Shown: positions 11,146 to 21,283 of the stretch, in pieces
Layout: each line of letters begins with the position of its first letter
Position numbering within the stretch: position 1 is the stretch's first letter
Made by a program: the position numbers and the translations under genes
Notes under the pieces: model-generated
What the model was told of the DNA's origin: nothing
Database searches by the model: none
What the model saw: only the letters and a program-made list of their open reading frames with translations
Source: Phoronis australis
Lineage: Eukaryota > Phoronida > Phoronidae
Reading direction: 5' to 3'
DNA length: 59,862 bases
NCBI GenBank assembly: GCA_002633005.1
Contig: NMRA01000914.1
Location: 11,449 to 71,310 of the forward strand

Positions 11146-12467
11146 ATTTTTTTCTAAAATCAGTTACCTATGTTCATAAATGGCATGCATATTAAACAAA
11201 TTGTGAGTCCTAACTATTAAAATTTAATTAATAACTTTTTGTTACACAATCCTATTTGCTTTTCATCAAATTCAGGTGAAATCAGCAGCCAAATTCTCGA
11301 TACATGCCAGCAGCAGACGAAATCGATGCTTGGGAACAACTCATAATACCTCCAATAGCAGAGAAAAAAGCCACTTCCTGCCCAATTTTATTAAGGGTTT
11401 GTGTAATGAATAAGTCAATAACTCCACCAGAGTAACATATTTTTCTAACAAATATTATTTCTGATACGTCAAATGAATATATTTTATAGAAAAATAATTG
11501 AGTTTGTGAAATTTATTATGAAAATTTACCTAAAGCCTTTTCTGAAAAACACACCAACTTTTTGTTATATAATCTAAAATGTGATTAAAATTCCACATTT
11601 AGTATCTAAATCTTAAAAACAAATTATAGAAACAATCCACTCATTAACCCTGACTGCAGATTGTAAAGTGTTTTGTGTAAATGCGTATCAGGTTACAAAC
11701 AAAGTTGGCAGAACGTAAATGCGGTAAATTGGGGTTTGTGAATTGGCAGCCATTTTGGCGGCCATTTTGTCAGCCATCTTGATTTTTTTCGCAAACCAGT
11801 GACCAACTGTAAGATCCAGATATTTTCAATTGTCTAACATACAAAAGAATAAAACTTTTGCCATTTTCAGGGCAAAATATAAAAAGAAATCTTGCAACAT
11901 GTTCCAAATTGCCGTTTCGGCCGCCATTTTGTCCGCCATATTGGTTTTATTTTACGGAAAATTGGCATCTTTTGATTGGTATGCCTGTTATGAAAAGTAT
12001 ATAATCAATAACAAACTTAATTGTTTTATTTTTAGCTGTTACATAAGAGTAATATGCCAGAAAACAGTAAACACCAGTTTTGTCGGCCATTTTTTCCGCC
12101 ATCTTGAAAAACCGACTTCCGCCACTCCGACTTCGGTAGATTTTTTTTCTGACACCAAGGGATGATTGAAGATGCCATTTATGCAAAAAAACCTTCTGTT
12201 GCAATTTTTTCTAGGTTGGGCCCTCTGGAGCCCCAGAATGACTGGACTAGAAAGCATAGATTCGTGCCACGGTATTCCATGGTCATTTGGTTTACATTAC
12301 AAATTATTGGAATTCTTCGTACCGCGTATCAGCCAATCGTAGGAGACAGATATCATTTGTCGTACAATAATATATGGTACTTTACAGGAGGATGCAATTA
12401 TACAGGAGACGGTTTTCTATGCAAAAATCTAAAATTAGGGTCGCGTTCCGTAGACGCAAGACGTGGG

Positions 12468-12637
12468 TAGAGCTGCAGTGCTGTAGTGGGGCGTAGGCGC
12501 ACGTAGGCGCAGTCAACCACTTTTGGCATTTGATCGTAGCGCCTACACACCGTAAGATACGTTCAGTGCTCAAGGTGAGGCGGTGGGCTCTGAGCGCCTA
12601 CTTACCTCTAATTTTACCACTACAGCACTGTAGAGCT
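12468..12637. mobile_element. MITE-like foldback element 1 of pair
   Basis: Inverted ends: AGCTGCAGTGCTGTAGTGG on the left against CCACTACAGCACTGTAGAGCT on the right. Internal GTAGGCGC/GCGCCTAC words extend the imperfect hairpin. About 170 bp, non-coding. Confidence 0.75.
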
Positions 12638-12640
12638 GGG

Positions 12641-12789
12641 CCCAGTTGCATAAAAGGTATGCGCCATATAGCAACAACGACGTCACATTATCTCGCGTCA
12701 CGTTGTTATTGCCGAAAAATGCACCTAACGTCATGCAACAATCAAACTTATCCAGGGGATAACTTTTGGAGCTTTATGCAACTCAGGTG
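12641..12789. mobile_element. MITE-like foldback element 2 of pair
   Basis: Begins with CCCAGTTGCATAAAAG and ends with its inverted counterpart GCTTTATGCAACTCAGG. About 150 bp, three bases after the previous MITE. The interior has ACGTCAC/GTGACG-type inverted words. Non-coding. Confidence 0.7.
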
Positions 12790-15061
12790 TGTTCATGGGC
12801 TTCTCTCGTAGATCATCTAAGAGACGTCCGTGAACTCGCTTTTTTGCAAGAAACTTTCTCTAAGAAACGCAACAGTGGACCAACGGTTTCTAGCCCATTC
12901 TAACATTGCCTCTAAATAGTTATTGGGCCAGATTAAACGGGTTAACCACCTATTGCTTCAGGTCAGCAAGACTTCTACCGTGTTCAAGAACATTTTAATT
13001 TGTCCTTTTTGTTAGAAAACCGGACGACTCGTAGCAGAGATCACAATTTCGTATTTTCTTACAACCACCATCTTCTTATAGGGTTGCCACTCCTCCACCT
13101 AAATTTCTAAACTCAGGTAAATAATACCGTCTTCATAATTTTTCTTTGGACTGAACAAGTAAACAATGCTAAAGCAGTTTAACTGACGACAAGTCACCGT
13201 TATTTATCACGCCTGTGGACCACTGCACACTGCTGTGTTTAATCTGCAGTGGGTTTGTTGATAGCCATTGGATATCTGCTTTGAGGACAGTAAAATAGTC
13301 AAACACAAGTCATTTATTTGCATGATAACATCACATGTTTGCTGTTGCTTTAACAAAGGCATTCCTGGAAGGCAATTGAACGGATTATCGGTGTACTCAC
13401 CCTTCAAGACTGTTGAAAAGAAGTAAAATGCGATAGCTGTCGTAGCTTGCATATTTGCTCCTTTTGTGCCAGTCTGCTTACGTTCGACGGGATGTGATTA
13501 AAACTTCTTCAACCTAAAGAAATAACTGATTGCTGAGGACTGTTAGTGATCAGACCAGTGTCATACATGATGGCAAGTTGAACTGTTTTTCAACTTTATT
13601 TTAAAACCTCGTGCAGCGCCATCAATTTAAAAACGTTTGTTTTGTTTCATATCTTGCAATGCCACCCTTTGTTTTGACTTTTAAATACGGCAAGATGCCG
13701 TTTGTAGTTACAAACGACAAACCATGAACCAAATGGCGTCATTCTCGATTGCTTATTTGATTTTTTCAAGTTTTGATTTAGCCATGACACAAATAAAGCT
13801 GCGTGGATCTTTACTTACTGCTTCATTAACGCTTGATTTACTGCATGGTGACCACATGCGGAATTGTTTCTTTTTCTCTCCTGCATGGAGGGAGTGGGAA
13901 ACCAAAGTTTACGATTCCATCTTACTGTACTTCTCTTAAAAACCAATACCATCATTGCAAACACACTTCAATATTGCGTTACAACCCGGAAATGACGTTA
14001 GTCCTCGGTCATACATCAGGCGATGTTCCTCCAGCAGATCTAGTTCTTATATGGATCCTTATAGCATGCATGATGGACAACTTTTAATCGTATCAGTGGA
14101 GCGATTGATAATTTGTGACACCGACGTCCCCGTTGCTCCCAGTGGATGCGTTCAGTATGACGTCATTTTGACGTTTAAGACGCAGCCAAATAAATGCGAA
14201 AACCAAAAAGAATAGTAATAATAATAGTAACTAGGGTATATTTTACATAGCGTATCCGCTCTTCAGTAGTTTTGTCCCAGTAAAATATCCCTGCCGTTTG
14301 TATAACCCCCATTTGTAGGGAGTCTGACAGTAACAAACACACATTTGGGCGGCACGTCTCATCTACCTGTCACACGGGGTAGCTCCGAGGTTGAATTATT
14401 AGTAGGCCACTGTGCTTGCACAGTGAAACAGAAAGAAAAAACAACATGAATTGGGAAGAGGTAATATTTAATCACACAATACGTTATTTCGGGAATGTTG
14501 CAAGCATAATTAATTATTACTATGATAATCAGAGTTTAATATGTCTTATAACATCAAAGACAGATAATATACACTCTAAGAATGGGAATGACTAAAACTC
14601 TGCAGTTTCGTAATAGTTTACAGTGCAACTATACACTATATTACAACACACTTCAAAGTATTTTAACCTCATCACTTACCGCACGTATTTTCTCACTGGG
14701 CGTGAACTCAGGGTGTATATTAGTCGTTATCGGGGCTTAGTCCCTTATCAGCATACATGGGACTGCTGAGACCTGATAAGCTAAAAGGGACGTACAAAAA
14801 GTAACTCATTACTTACAATAAAACAATCGTACGGCGTTTGAAGATTAAACTCCACACACCGCTAATAAGGTGAAGCCGAACTCGTGAACTTCGAACTGAA
14901 ATAAGCGACAATGAATCACCCGTTGAAACAACCACTATAATCTGGCAAAAGCACAAGGATGCTAACTAATGCCATATATTAAAAGTGGAAGGCAAATGGG
15001 TCCACCCTAAAACACGACCCTAAACCATGGTTTTTAAAGATGGTGTTGCTTGATGCAGTAT
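12790..15061. other. Intergenic DNA, nothing recognised
   Basis: Short ORFs only. The three overlapping plus-strand frames at 13724-14215 show no domain and no splice-site context that convinces me. A short hairpin word pair, CTTATCAG/CTGATAAG, occurs near 14735-14780. Confidence 0.35.
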
Positions 15062-15957
15062 GAGAAGGATTGTTCTAAAACCCCCGCGACCCCCTCGACC
15101 CCGTCTACCCACTACCCCCTCGAACCACGACCCACAACCCCTTCGTCTTCGACCCAGTCCTCACAAGCTCGACTCGATCTGAACACAGAACGTGCGCTGA
15201 CTTGCAAGACCAATGAGACGGACCATGAGTTCGGCTGGATTTCCCCTGTTGTTTGCAATTAAGGAAGTCGATTCGACAAGTTTGAAAGCCAAAACAAGAA
15301 AAAACAATGCGACCAAATCAAATCAAATCAAAGACCTACCGACGTTACAAATATCGTTCCCGACAGTGTAATCGTCTCGTCTGCTCTTCAGTGAATGACA
15401 GATTCAACCTTTTTGCGGAGTGGTGACGAGGAACTGACAAAACTGTAATTTCAACTGTAAATACAGTTTGGAAAACAAACTGTTTAACTAAATAGTATTT
15501 CAACGTTATATGGAGTATATTGTAAACGAGTATAGAACAGAAAGCAAATAATAAAAATGTGAAATTATGTACATTCACATTAGCGGACTCTCTCCCTACG
15601 TTTAGCAGAACTGGGCTATTGGTAGCCGCTCTATTTCCGTATCAACGATAGCGCACTCACAATGCGCTATTTCAGATCACGTTCTCACGCCACTTTTTGT
15701 TTTTAATCACCAGACTTGAGCCAGAGCAGACTGGCGTATACGTACGTCTTGTGGGAAAGTTACCCAGGGGCGTACGCTAATAACATTATGAAATATCTAA
15801 AAAGCGCAAAAATACCTCTATTGCCACAGGTAGTGGGTAAAGAGCGTTGTGGGTCGTGGTGGTCGTGGGTAGAGGGCGTTGTGGGTCGAGGGGGTCTTGG
15901 GTCGAGGGGGATCGACGGGTGTGGGTGTCGAGGGGGACTTTGAATAATCCCTTTAAG
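15062..15957. mobile_element. TIR element with C-rich/G-rich minisatellite arms
   Basis: The left end reads AGAAGGATTGTTCTAAAACC and then a C-rich run of 'acccCCTCGACCC'-type units to about 15150. The right end, read on the other strand, is TAAAGGGATTATTCAAAGTC and then the same CCCCCTCGACCC units (plus-strand 15830-15945). The arms are therefore inverted copies with tandem pentamer/octamer units, separated by about 680 bp of unrelated AT-rich DNA. ORFs in the arms are low complexity and not genes. The G-rich strand could form G-quadruplexes. Confidence 0.6.
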
Positions 15958-16945
15958 ACTGTGTAATCTAAACGAACAACGTAGCTCCCTGGAATGCATG
16001 TTCATTCTGTAGGCACAAACGCAAAGTCACGCAAATTTTCGCGATACACTGGCAGGCCGTACATACATGTATGAAGCCCTTTTCTAGCGAATGACTTTCG
16101 TCTATGGAACGCAACCCTACTGACGAGTGCTGAAGCTGTACCGGACCATGAAAAGAATGCTACGTTGACACCTCATCCGGTCGAGATTGTTCAACTCAAC
16201 CGCTTTGCGCACCACAGAATTTGGCGGTTCAAATCAACGACACCATGCTGTTGTGGTTGATTAAATCGCCCCAGGGTGCTGGTGTTATCATTTTCTAGAT
16301 AATGTAACTACCATAAACACATTAAGAGCGACAATACTATTTTCATATTTTCGTTTTTGTATTTTTTAAATAGCGTATAAGAATAGTTCTTGAAAAGCAC
16401 ACGTGATTAGGTTTTCGAATTTTGAAAATTGGACAAGGAATGGGGCTTTTACAAACTAAAATGTTTAGTTAATGTTGCAATGATATGTTTCTCAGTAATT
16501 CATCTGGGTGTGAAACATAATTGGACCAATTACCACACAACCAGGCATCAGTTAGAATTTTAGGAAAGTCAAGTATCTTCGTACAACTCTTGGCATGGAC
16601 GCATTCATGAATGAAGGAAAACAAACCGCTTGGCATCTGTTATTTAATCATGTTATTTTTGTGTCTTAAGGTAAAAATATTAAAGTATGTCACTGAATAA
16701 ATAGTTCTTGGCATTAAATCACTGTTTTGTTCGAACCAAGTTTCCCAGATCAACTGGTTGTTTGTTTATGTGCCAGCCGCTAGACGGAAAAGTGTCGAGA
16801 ATTCAGCCATGTTTGATCAGCGTTAACAAATGGTAACAGAGCTGTTTTAGCAACCGTAAATCCAACGGGTGCTTTTTCTACTAAGTCAACCAGAATAAAC
16901 AATCCAGAATACCATTCAAGTAAGTGCTATGAGTGTTACAGACAA
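15958..16945. other. Intergenic DNA, nothing recognised
   Basis: AT-rich. No gene, RNA or obvious repeat was identified. Confidence 0.35.
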
Positions 16946-18430
16946 GAACTGCTAGCCTGGAATGAGGACACGGGACGTAGCAGCGGGTAGCGTGGCACAG
17001 CAGTGGCGTTGTCCTTGCCAGAGGATGCAAATGGTATTAGCGAACACGTACGTGTTTGATGGAGTCTCTTTGGACGACCTAAAGCGTGATGACGGACTGG
17101 GGAAACTTATTGCGTACTTTGATATTAAGGTGGGATAAGACGACTTGGCGGACAGTTTGAAATTTTTCAGGAATGCGCTCGTGCTGACTGGACAGGCAAT
17201 TTCTAAGTTCCTATCTGTGCACGATCAGTTCTAAATATAATACAATCGTATTGTAAAAACGGGAATATCATTGTCATCGGGGATTTTTGGCATTTACACT
17301 CTTACGCAAAGCAAATATCACGAGAGGAAGAACTTATTATGAACAGGAATGGACTACAGTGAGCGGTCGACATTATAAGAACAGGCAAACCCTCGTTGAA
17401 AAAGTTCAAGGTGATCCCGGTAGCGCGGAAAACGGCAAAAACTCGGAATTGGGTATTAAACTTGAGCCGGCGTTTTCGGATGAACACAAGGATGTTCTCC
17501 TCGCTGCAGGTTATGTCAGAAGAAGTTCTTGGCGTGGTGGCGGAAAACAACATATCAACAGTGCAGGGCGTCTAATGGTGGTCGCAGATATGTAACCGCT
17601 GAGACCAGGGGTGTGAACGACAAACCTTTGAATCCCATTGGGTCTAATGGCAAACGCTTGACCTGCTTGTCTTGTGGGTCATATGGTGTCCAAATAGTTG
17701 GGAAAACAACAGGGGTCAAACAGGGAGAGCACGCGGTGGTTTTTACGGGTGAACAGAAATCCAACTTAACAGAATTGATGCAGGAGGCTCACAATTCAGT
17801 TGTGTTGTCATAGTGCATGATCTAGTAGAGCGTGTGGTCAAAATTGGTTAGATGATTACCTAGATTCCCTTTGTGAGTCTGACTTTCGGAAGTTTAAAGG
17901 ATACCCAGGTGTGAAGGTGTTTTAGTTTGGTAACTGCAACAGTCTTCCCTCGGTTACTAGTTTAGAGATCCCTGCCGTGCTGGCAGGGGAAGGTGTTGCT
18001 GGTAGCTGTTGTGGTTGATTCAGAGATACCTCTGCTCCTGTCAAAGCAGGCTGTGAAAACGGCCAAAGTCATATTGGACCCGGAAAGTGATACAGCCGAA
18101 ATTTTCGGAAAATTTATATTGCTGAATCAGACCACGTCTGGTCACTGCTGTGCGCCTATCGTGAAATCTGAGGTTGTGACAGATAATAAGGTTTTTGCTG
18201 TCAAGCTCGTTGATTTGCCGCCAGATGATTTCCGTAAAGCGATACTCAGATTACAAAGGCAGTTTGTCCATCCCTTTACAAAGAAACTGACAGGTTTATT
18301 GAAAGCTGCAGACGTTTGGCATGACAATTTTGCGAATGATTTTGGCGAATGTTTGCTGTCAAATATGTGCAGTTCATGCTAAGACTACCCCCAGCCTGTT
18401 GTTGCATTGCCAAGGCCAAACGATTTTGAT
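16946..18430 (+). pseudogene. Decayed gag-protease retroelement fragment
   Basis: Broken frames in consistent order on the plus strand. 16970-17240 is Gag-like, with 'LDDLKRDDGLGKLIAYFD'. 17287-17595 holds a further Gag part. 17640-17720 is a zinc-knuckle-like remnant, 'LTCLSCG'. 17993-18382 is a retropepsin-neighbourhood domain with 'DSEIPLLLSKQAVKTAK', 'DTAEIFGK' and 'TTSGHCCAPI'. About 18380-18420 holds the start of an integrase zinc-binding region, 'SSC...PQPVVALPRP'. The order gag, knuckle, protease, integrase-finger is that of an LTR-type retroelement. No reverse transcriptase or LTRs were found, and frameshifts and stops interrupt it. It ends at a sharp junction with laccase-derived DNA near 18440. 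Confidence 0.6.
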
Positions 18431-18444
18431 CAAAAGTTTTCTAA

Positions 18445-18595
18445 GTCAAAAGAAATGTAAAAATTTGTTTATCTGCATCCTGAGTGTCAATTTCGTCGTT
18501 GTCTTCTTGGTCTAAAGCATCTAACTGAGACACAGGAATGTTGTTCTCGTCTGCAAGTGTGTTCGACGGCTTGAAAAGTTGCGAGTCAATGTCAG
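18445..18595 (-). pseudogene. Stray laccase exon fragment (third copy)
   Basis: On the minus strand this matches the 5' half of the laccase exon seen at 40305-40595 and 50297-50587, including 'NNIPVSQLDALDQ' and 'DNDEIDTQDAD'. The acceptor AG of the other copies has become AA here (TCGCAACTTTTC against TGCAGCTTCTT), and the exon is cut short near 18445 where the retroelement remnant begins. The upstream intron DNA, about 18600-19165, is also shared with 40600-41180. This is a non-functional transposed or duplicated piece. Confidence 0.75.
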
Positions 18596-18654
18596 TTCTA
18601 CATATACGTGTGAAATGAGAAGGAGGCGGTTTGGTTTTGGTATTATCTGTCAGA

Positions 18655-19115
18655 GGGGACTCAGCTTGTTAAGATACTCCAGGGTACATCTCATTTAAAC
18701 TATGCCCCATTTGTCACTAACATAAACGATATGCCATCAAACATCGTCTGGTATACCGATGACAGTACAATTTTTGTTGGAATAAATCTAGCCATACGGT
18801 AATGATACATTGGTTCTATCTCAGAGGTTAATTGACAACGAGGGTGACTTTGAATCCTGTATGTGGTTCTTTAGTCGTGGAAAGCAAAAATGTTACTGAT
18901 CTTGATATTGTGGCTCAACAAAAAATTGTCACGTGTAGGCTTAAAAGAATTTTAAACAATCTCGAGTTCTATTTAGACAGTGAACTCTCGAGGAATAGGC
19001 ATATTTCTTACGCTCCTGGCAAGCTGTCGAGCAAAATAAGTAGACGAACGTTTTTTCGTTTAAAGCTGTATTTCGCTCTGTTTAGCTGGCTAAGAACGAC
19101 AATCAAATTAGGCCC
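18655..19115 (+). pseudogene. LINE reverse-transcriptase fragment, copy 1
   Basis: One frame at 18660-18800 reads 'NINDMPSNIVWYTDDSTIFV', a non-LTR reverse-transcriptase palm with the Y-x-D-D catalytic box and the preceding 'NDMP' motif. The downstream frame 18832-19128 keeps thumb-like sequence, 'FYLDSELSRNRHISY'. Stops and shifts interrupt it. The same fragment, more decayed, lies at 40655-41160, in each case directly upstream (for the minus strand) of the same laccase exon. It was therefore in the laccase intron before duplication. Confidence 0.65.
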
Positions 19116-19129
19116 GTTTCTTCCATGAC

Positions 19130-20096
19130 ATCAGTTTGTTAGCACTCCTTACCGTGACAGAATTGTTACCTCGGCCGTAAGCAACATAAGCATCAAAATC
19201 ACCATTGACTTGAGGAATTGTTTCAGGGTCATTTCAACGTTAAAACATGATCCAGGCAAAATCATTCTTCAGGGATTAAAAATGTGACTGCTTCGCTGAT
19301 AACCTGATAGCCGGAACCCAAAGGCAAATCTCTCGGTATATAGCCAGGGATTCCTGTAATTTGTTTTAAACGTAGTACGTAGTTTTGAATAAAAGTAGAA
19401 CGTATTTTTTTCAACTACGTCATTTATTCTACTGTTTCACGTTCTGGCTACAAAGATATTAGTTGTTAACCATCCGAGTCCTATCTGTGATTTGTAAGGG
19501 TACGATGTCCTGGAATTGCCATTAACCGTCAAAGTCCGCCGTGATGACTGGGTTGCCTTAGGGAAAGACGGGATTCTTATGTGATGGACTGATTCAGCAC
19601 GAAGGATGAACCCAGAAACGAAAAGGCCAGGTAAGAAATAAGAGGGGGTTGTGAAAGTAGCGTGTTAGTTTGGTTTAACAACACCCTATTAAAACTTGCA
19701 CTGAATATCAACAACGTTAGCAACAGAGCAGAATGGAGATTGATCTAAACATTTCCAGGAGTTGAATCTGTTGTTTCAAGAACGAAATATAAATTTCAGT
19801 TGTCTATCGGACGTGCATTTACCTGGTCAATCTAGGATATCGCAGGAGGGGAGAAACCACAATTTTCGAGATAGATATTTCTCAGCTGACACCGTTTCTT
19901 GACCGTCTCCTTGGGGGATGTTCCAACCCCTCAACCCTAAATCCACCAGTCATCATTTTAATGATCGACATTTAAGTAAATATATTATAATTCTTAACAT
20001 CTGACGGGCGGTACAGCATTGACGCTAATTCAGTAACGTGACGTAACATAATCTGTCTCTTCAATCACATGTCAAGTACGTCTCTTGTCTATAGCC
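19130..20096. other. Intergenic DNA, nothing recognised
   Basis: No gene or clear repeat was identified. Confidence 0.35.
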
Positions 20097-20150
20097 ATGT
20101 CTCGTCCGCGCGTCATAATTTTGGGTCACTCTTTCAATCTGAAAGTCCGT
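20097..20150 (+). pseudogene. Possible transposon ORF scrap ('GHSF' type)
   Basis: A short frame, 'SRPRVIILGHSFNLKVRFL', resembles the start of the SGNH-hydrolase-like ORFs found in some invertebrate retroelements. Homology is not visible beyond about 20 residues. It could be chance. Confidence 0.2.
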
Positions 20151-20489
20151 TTTTTGTATCCCTCCATCCCGTCAGTAGTTTCAGTTCAATTTCTGGAAAT
20201 CCTTCATAAACAATTACTTTCAATGAAAAGTTGCGAAAGTTTTATTTTATTTCGAAAAAATGTCGGTGCCACAAAAGAGAGAGACCGCCATTAATAGATA
20301 GTGCCTATTCTTAGCCTACATGTATCCAATATCCAATATACCAGTATAGTCAAAAAAGCCAGTCTAGACGTTTTTGCTGGATTGCGTTTTGACGTAGACC
20401 CGAATGTCCCGTTTTTATCTAAAATCCTCGACTTGATAGGCTGGAAATGTTTTAAATCATTGAAATTATTTCTCTACTGGTTAAATTAG

Positions 20490-21283
20490 TCATTTGTATA
20501 ACCTCTCTGGTTCATTTTCTTTTTAATTTTGCTATTACACCATGTTATTTTACACTTTGGTAGCACCGTTGGCTTTTAGAATTAAAAAATAAACCTGTGA
20601 GGCATGAGAAAATACAATTTTTTATAAATTAAATTAAATTGTTTATCCTCTGTTTCTGCTATAATCATACAATATCAGGAACTGGTGGAGGGTCTCTAAT
20701 GGTACTACTCTTGCGCAATTCGGTTGGAAAAGGTGGAGTTGCAAAAAAATTTAGTGACATTTATTTCCGAAGGAATAACCAACACCGGAGGAAACGAATG
20801 CAAACAAATGTCAGGCATGCGCGGAGCAACGTCAGCAGCGAAGTTGGCATTCCAGGGTTAGAATTCTGCGCTTGCGCGAATTTGGTATCATGCTTGAAAA
20901 CGAGGTGTTGTGTCCATACCACAATGGTTCCGGTGCTTGGAACACGTGCACTTTTAAGTTTGCGTTGTTAAAATTTATGCTAAAACGAAGCATTGTGTCT
21001 TGAACAACAATGTAAAACAATCATTTTTGTAAAGCCACAAAAGTGTGTAAGTAGTGATGAGCAACCACACCTTGGCTAGGAAAATCAATAACTGTAAACT
21101 GATCTGTCACGTATTACTGAGCTTCATTAGACCAATCCCACTAAAACTTTTGCTGGCAATGATCTATCTCTTGGTAACCTAGAAATAAACAAGTTAAAAG
21201 TTACGCCCTAACACGTATATCGGAATGATTAATCACTGATTGCTACGTGAACGACGGCGACAGTACCAAGAAATCAAGTGAAA
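20490..21283. promoter_or_regulatory. Upstream region of the modular gene, no motif certain
   Basis: This is the 5' flank of the 21284 gene. I see no convincing TATA box. A CGACAG at about 21257-21262 could be a 3' splice site of a 5' UTR intron, but this is weak. The small ORF at 20639-20971 has no recognisable domain. Confidence 0.25.

Larger units (their letters stand above)
7172..12249 (-). mobile_element. 5.1-kb DNA transposon with long TIRs (Academ-like)
   Basis: The two ends are inverted repeats. The outermost TAGTCCAGTCATTCT is shared, then after a short unmatched part AAAAAATTGCAACAGAAGG, then TTGCATAAA, and then the gap-containing GGAGTGGCGGAAG...TTCAAGATGGCGG segment, for roughly 150-180 bp. 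Both ends are flanked by GAA (7169-7171 and 12250-12252), a plausible 3-bp target duplication. The subterminal DNA is rich in AAGATGGC/GCCATTTT words in opposite orientation at the two ends. Inside, on the minus strand, lies a broken gene with a PIN/XPG-like nuclease motif and a Cys-rich finger. A nuclease plus a Cys-rich finger fits what I recall of the Academ superfamily; the class assignment is inference. Confidence 0.75.

Noticed and set aside
11830-12257. ORFs on both strands with 'FFKMAEKMADK' type sequence
   Set aside because: Inverted end of the same transposon; not genes.
15760-16005. Pro/Arg-rich minus-strand ORF and Gly-rich plus-strand ORF
   Set aside because: Low-complexity translation of the G-rich minisatellite arm.
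18321-18515. ORF bridging the gag-protease relic and the laccase exon fragment
   Set aside because: It crosses the junction at about 18440 and translates the laccase exon on the wrong strand.
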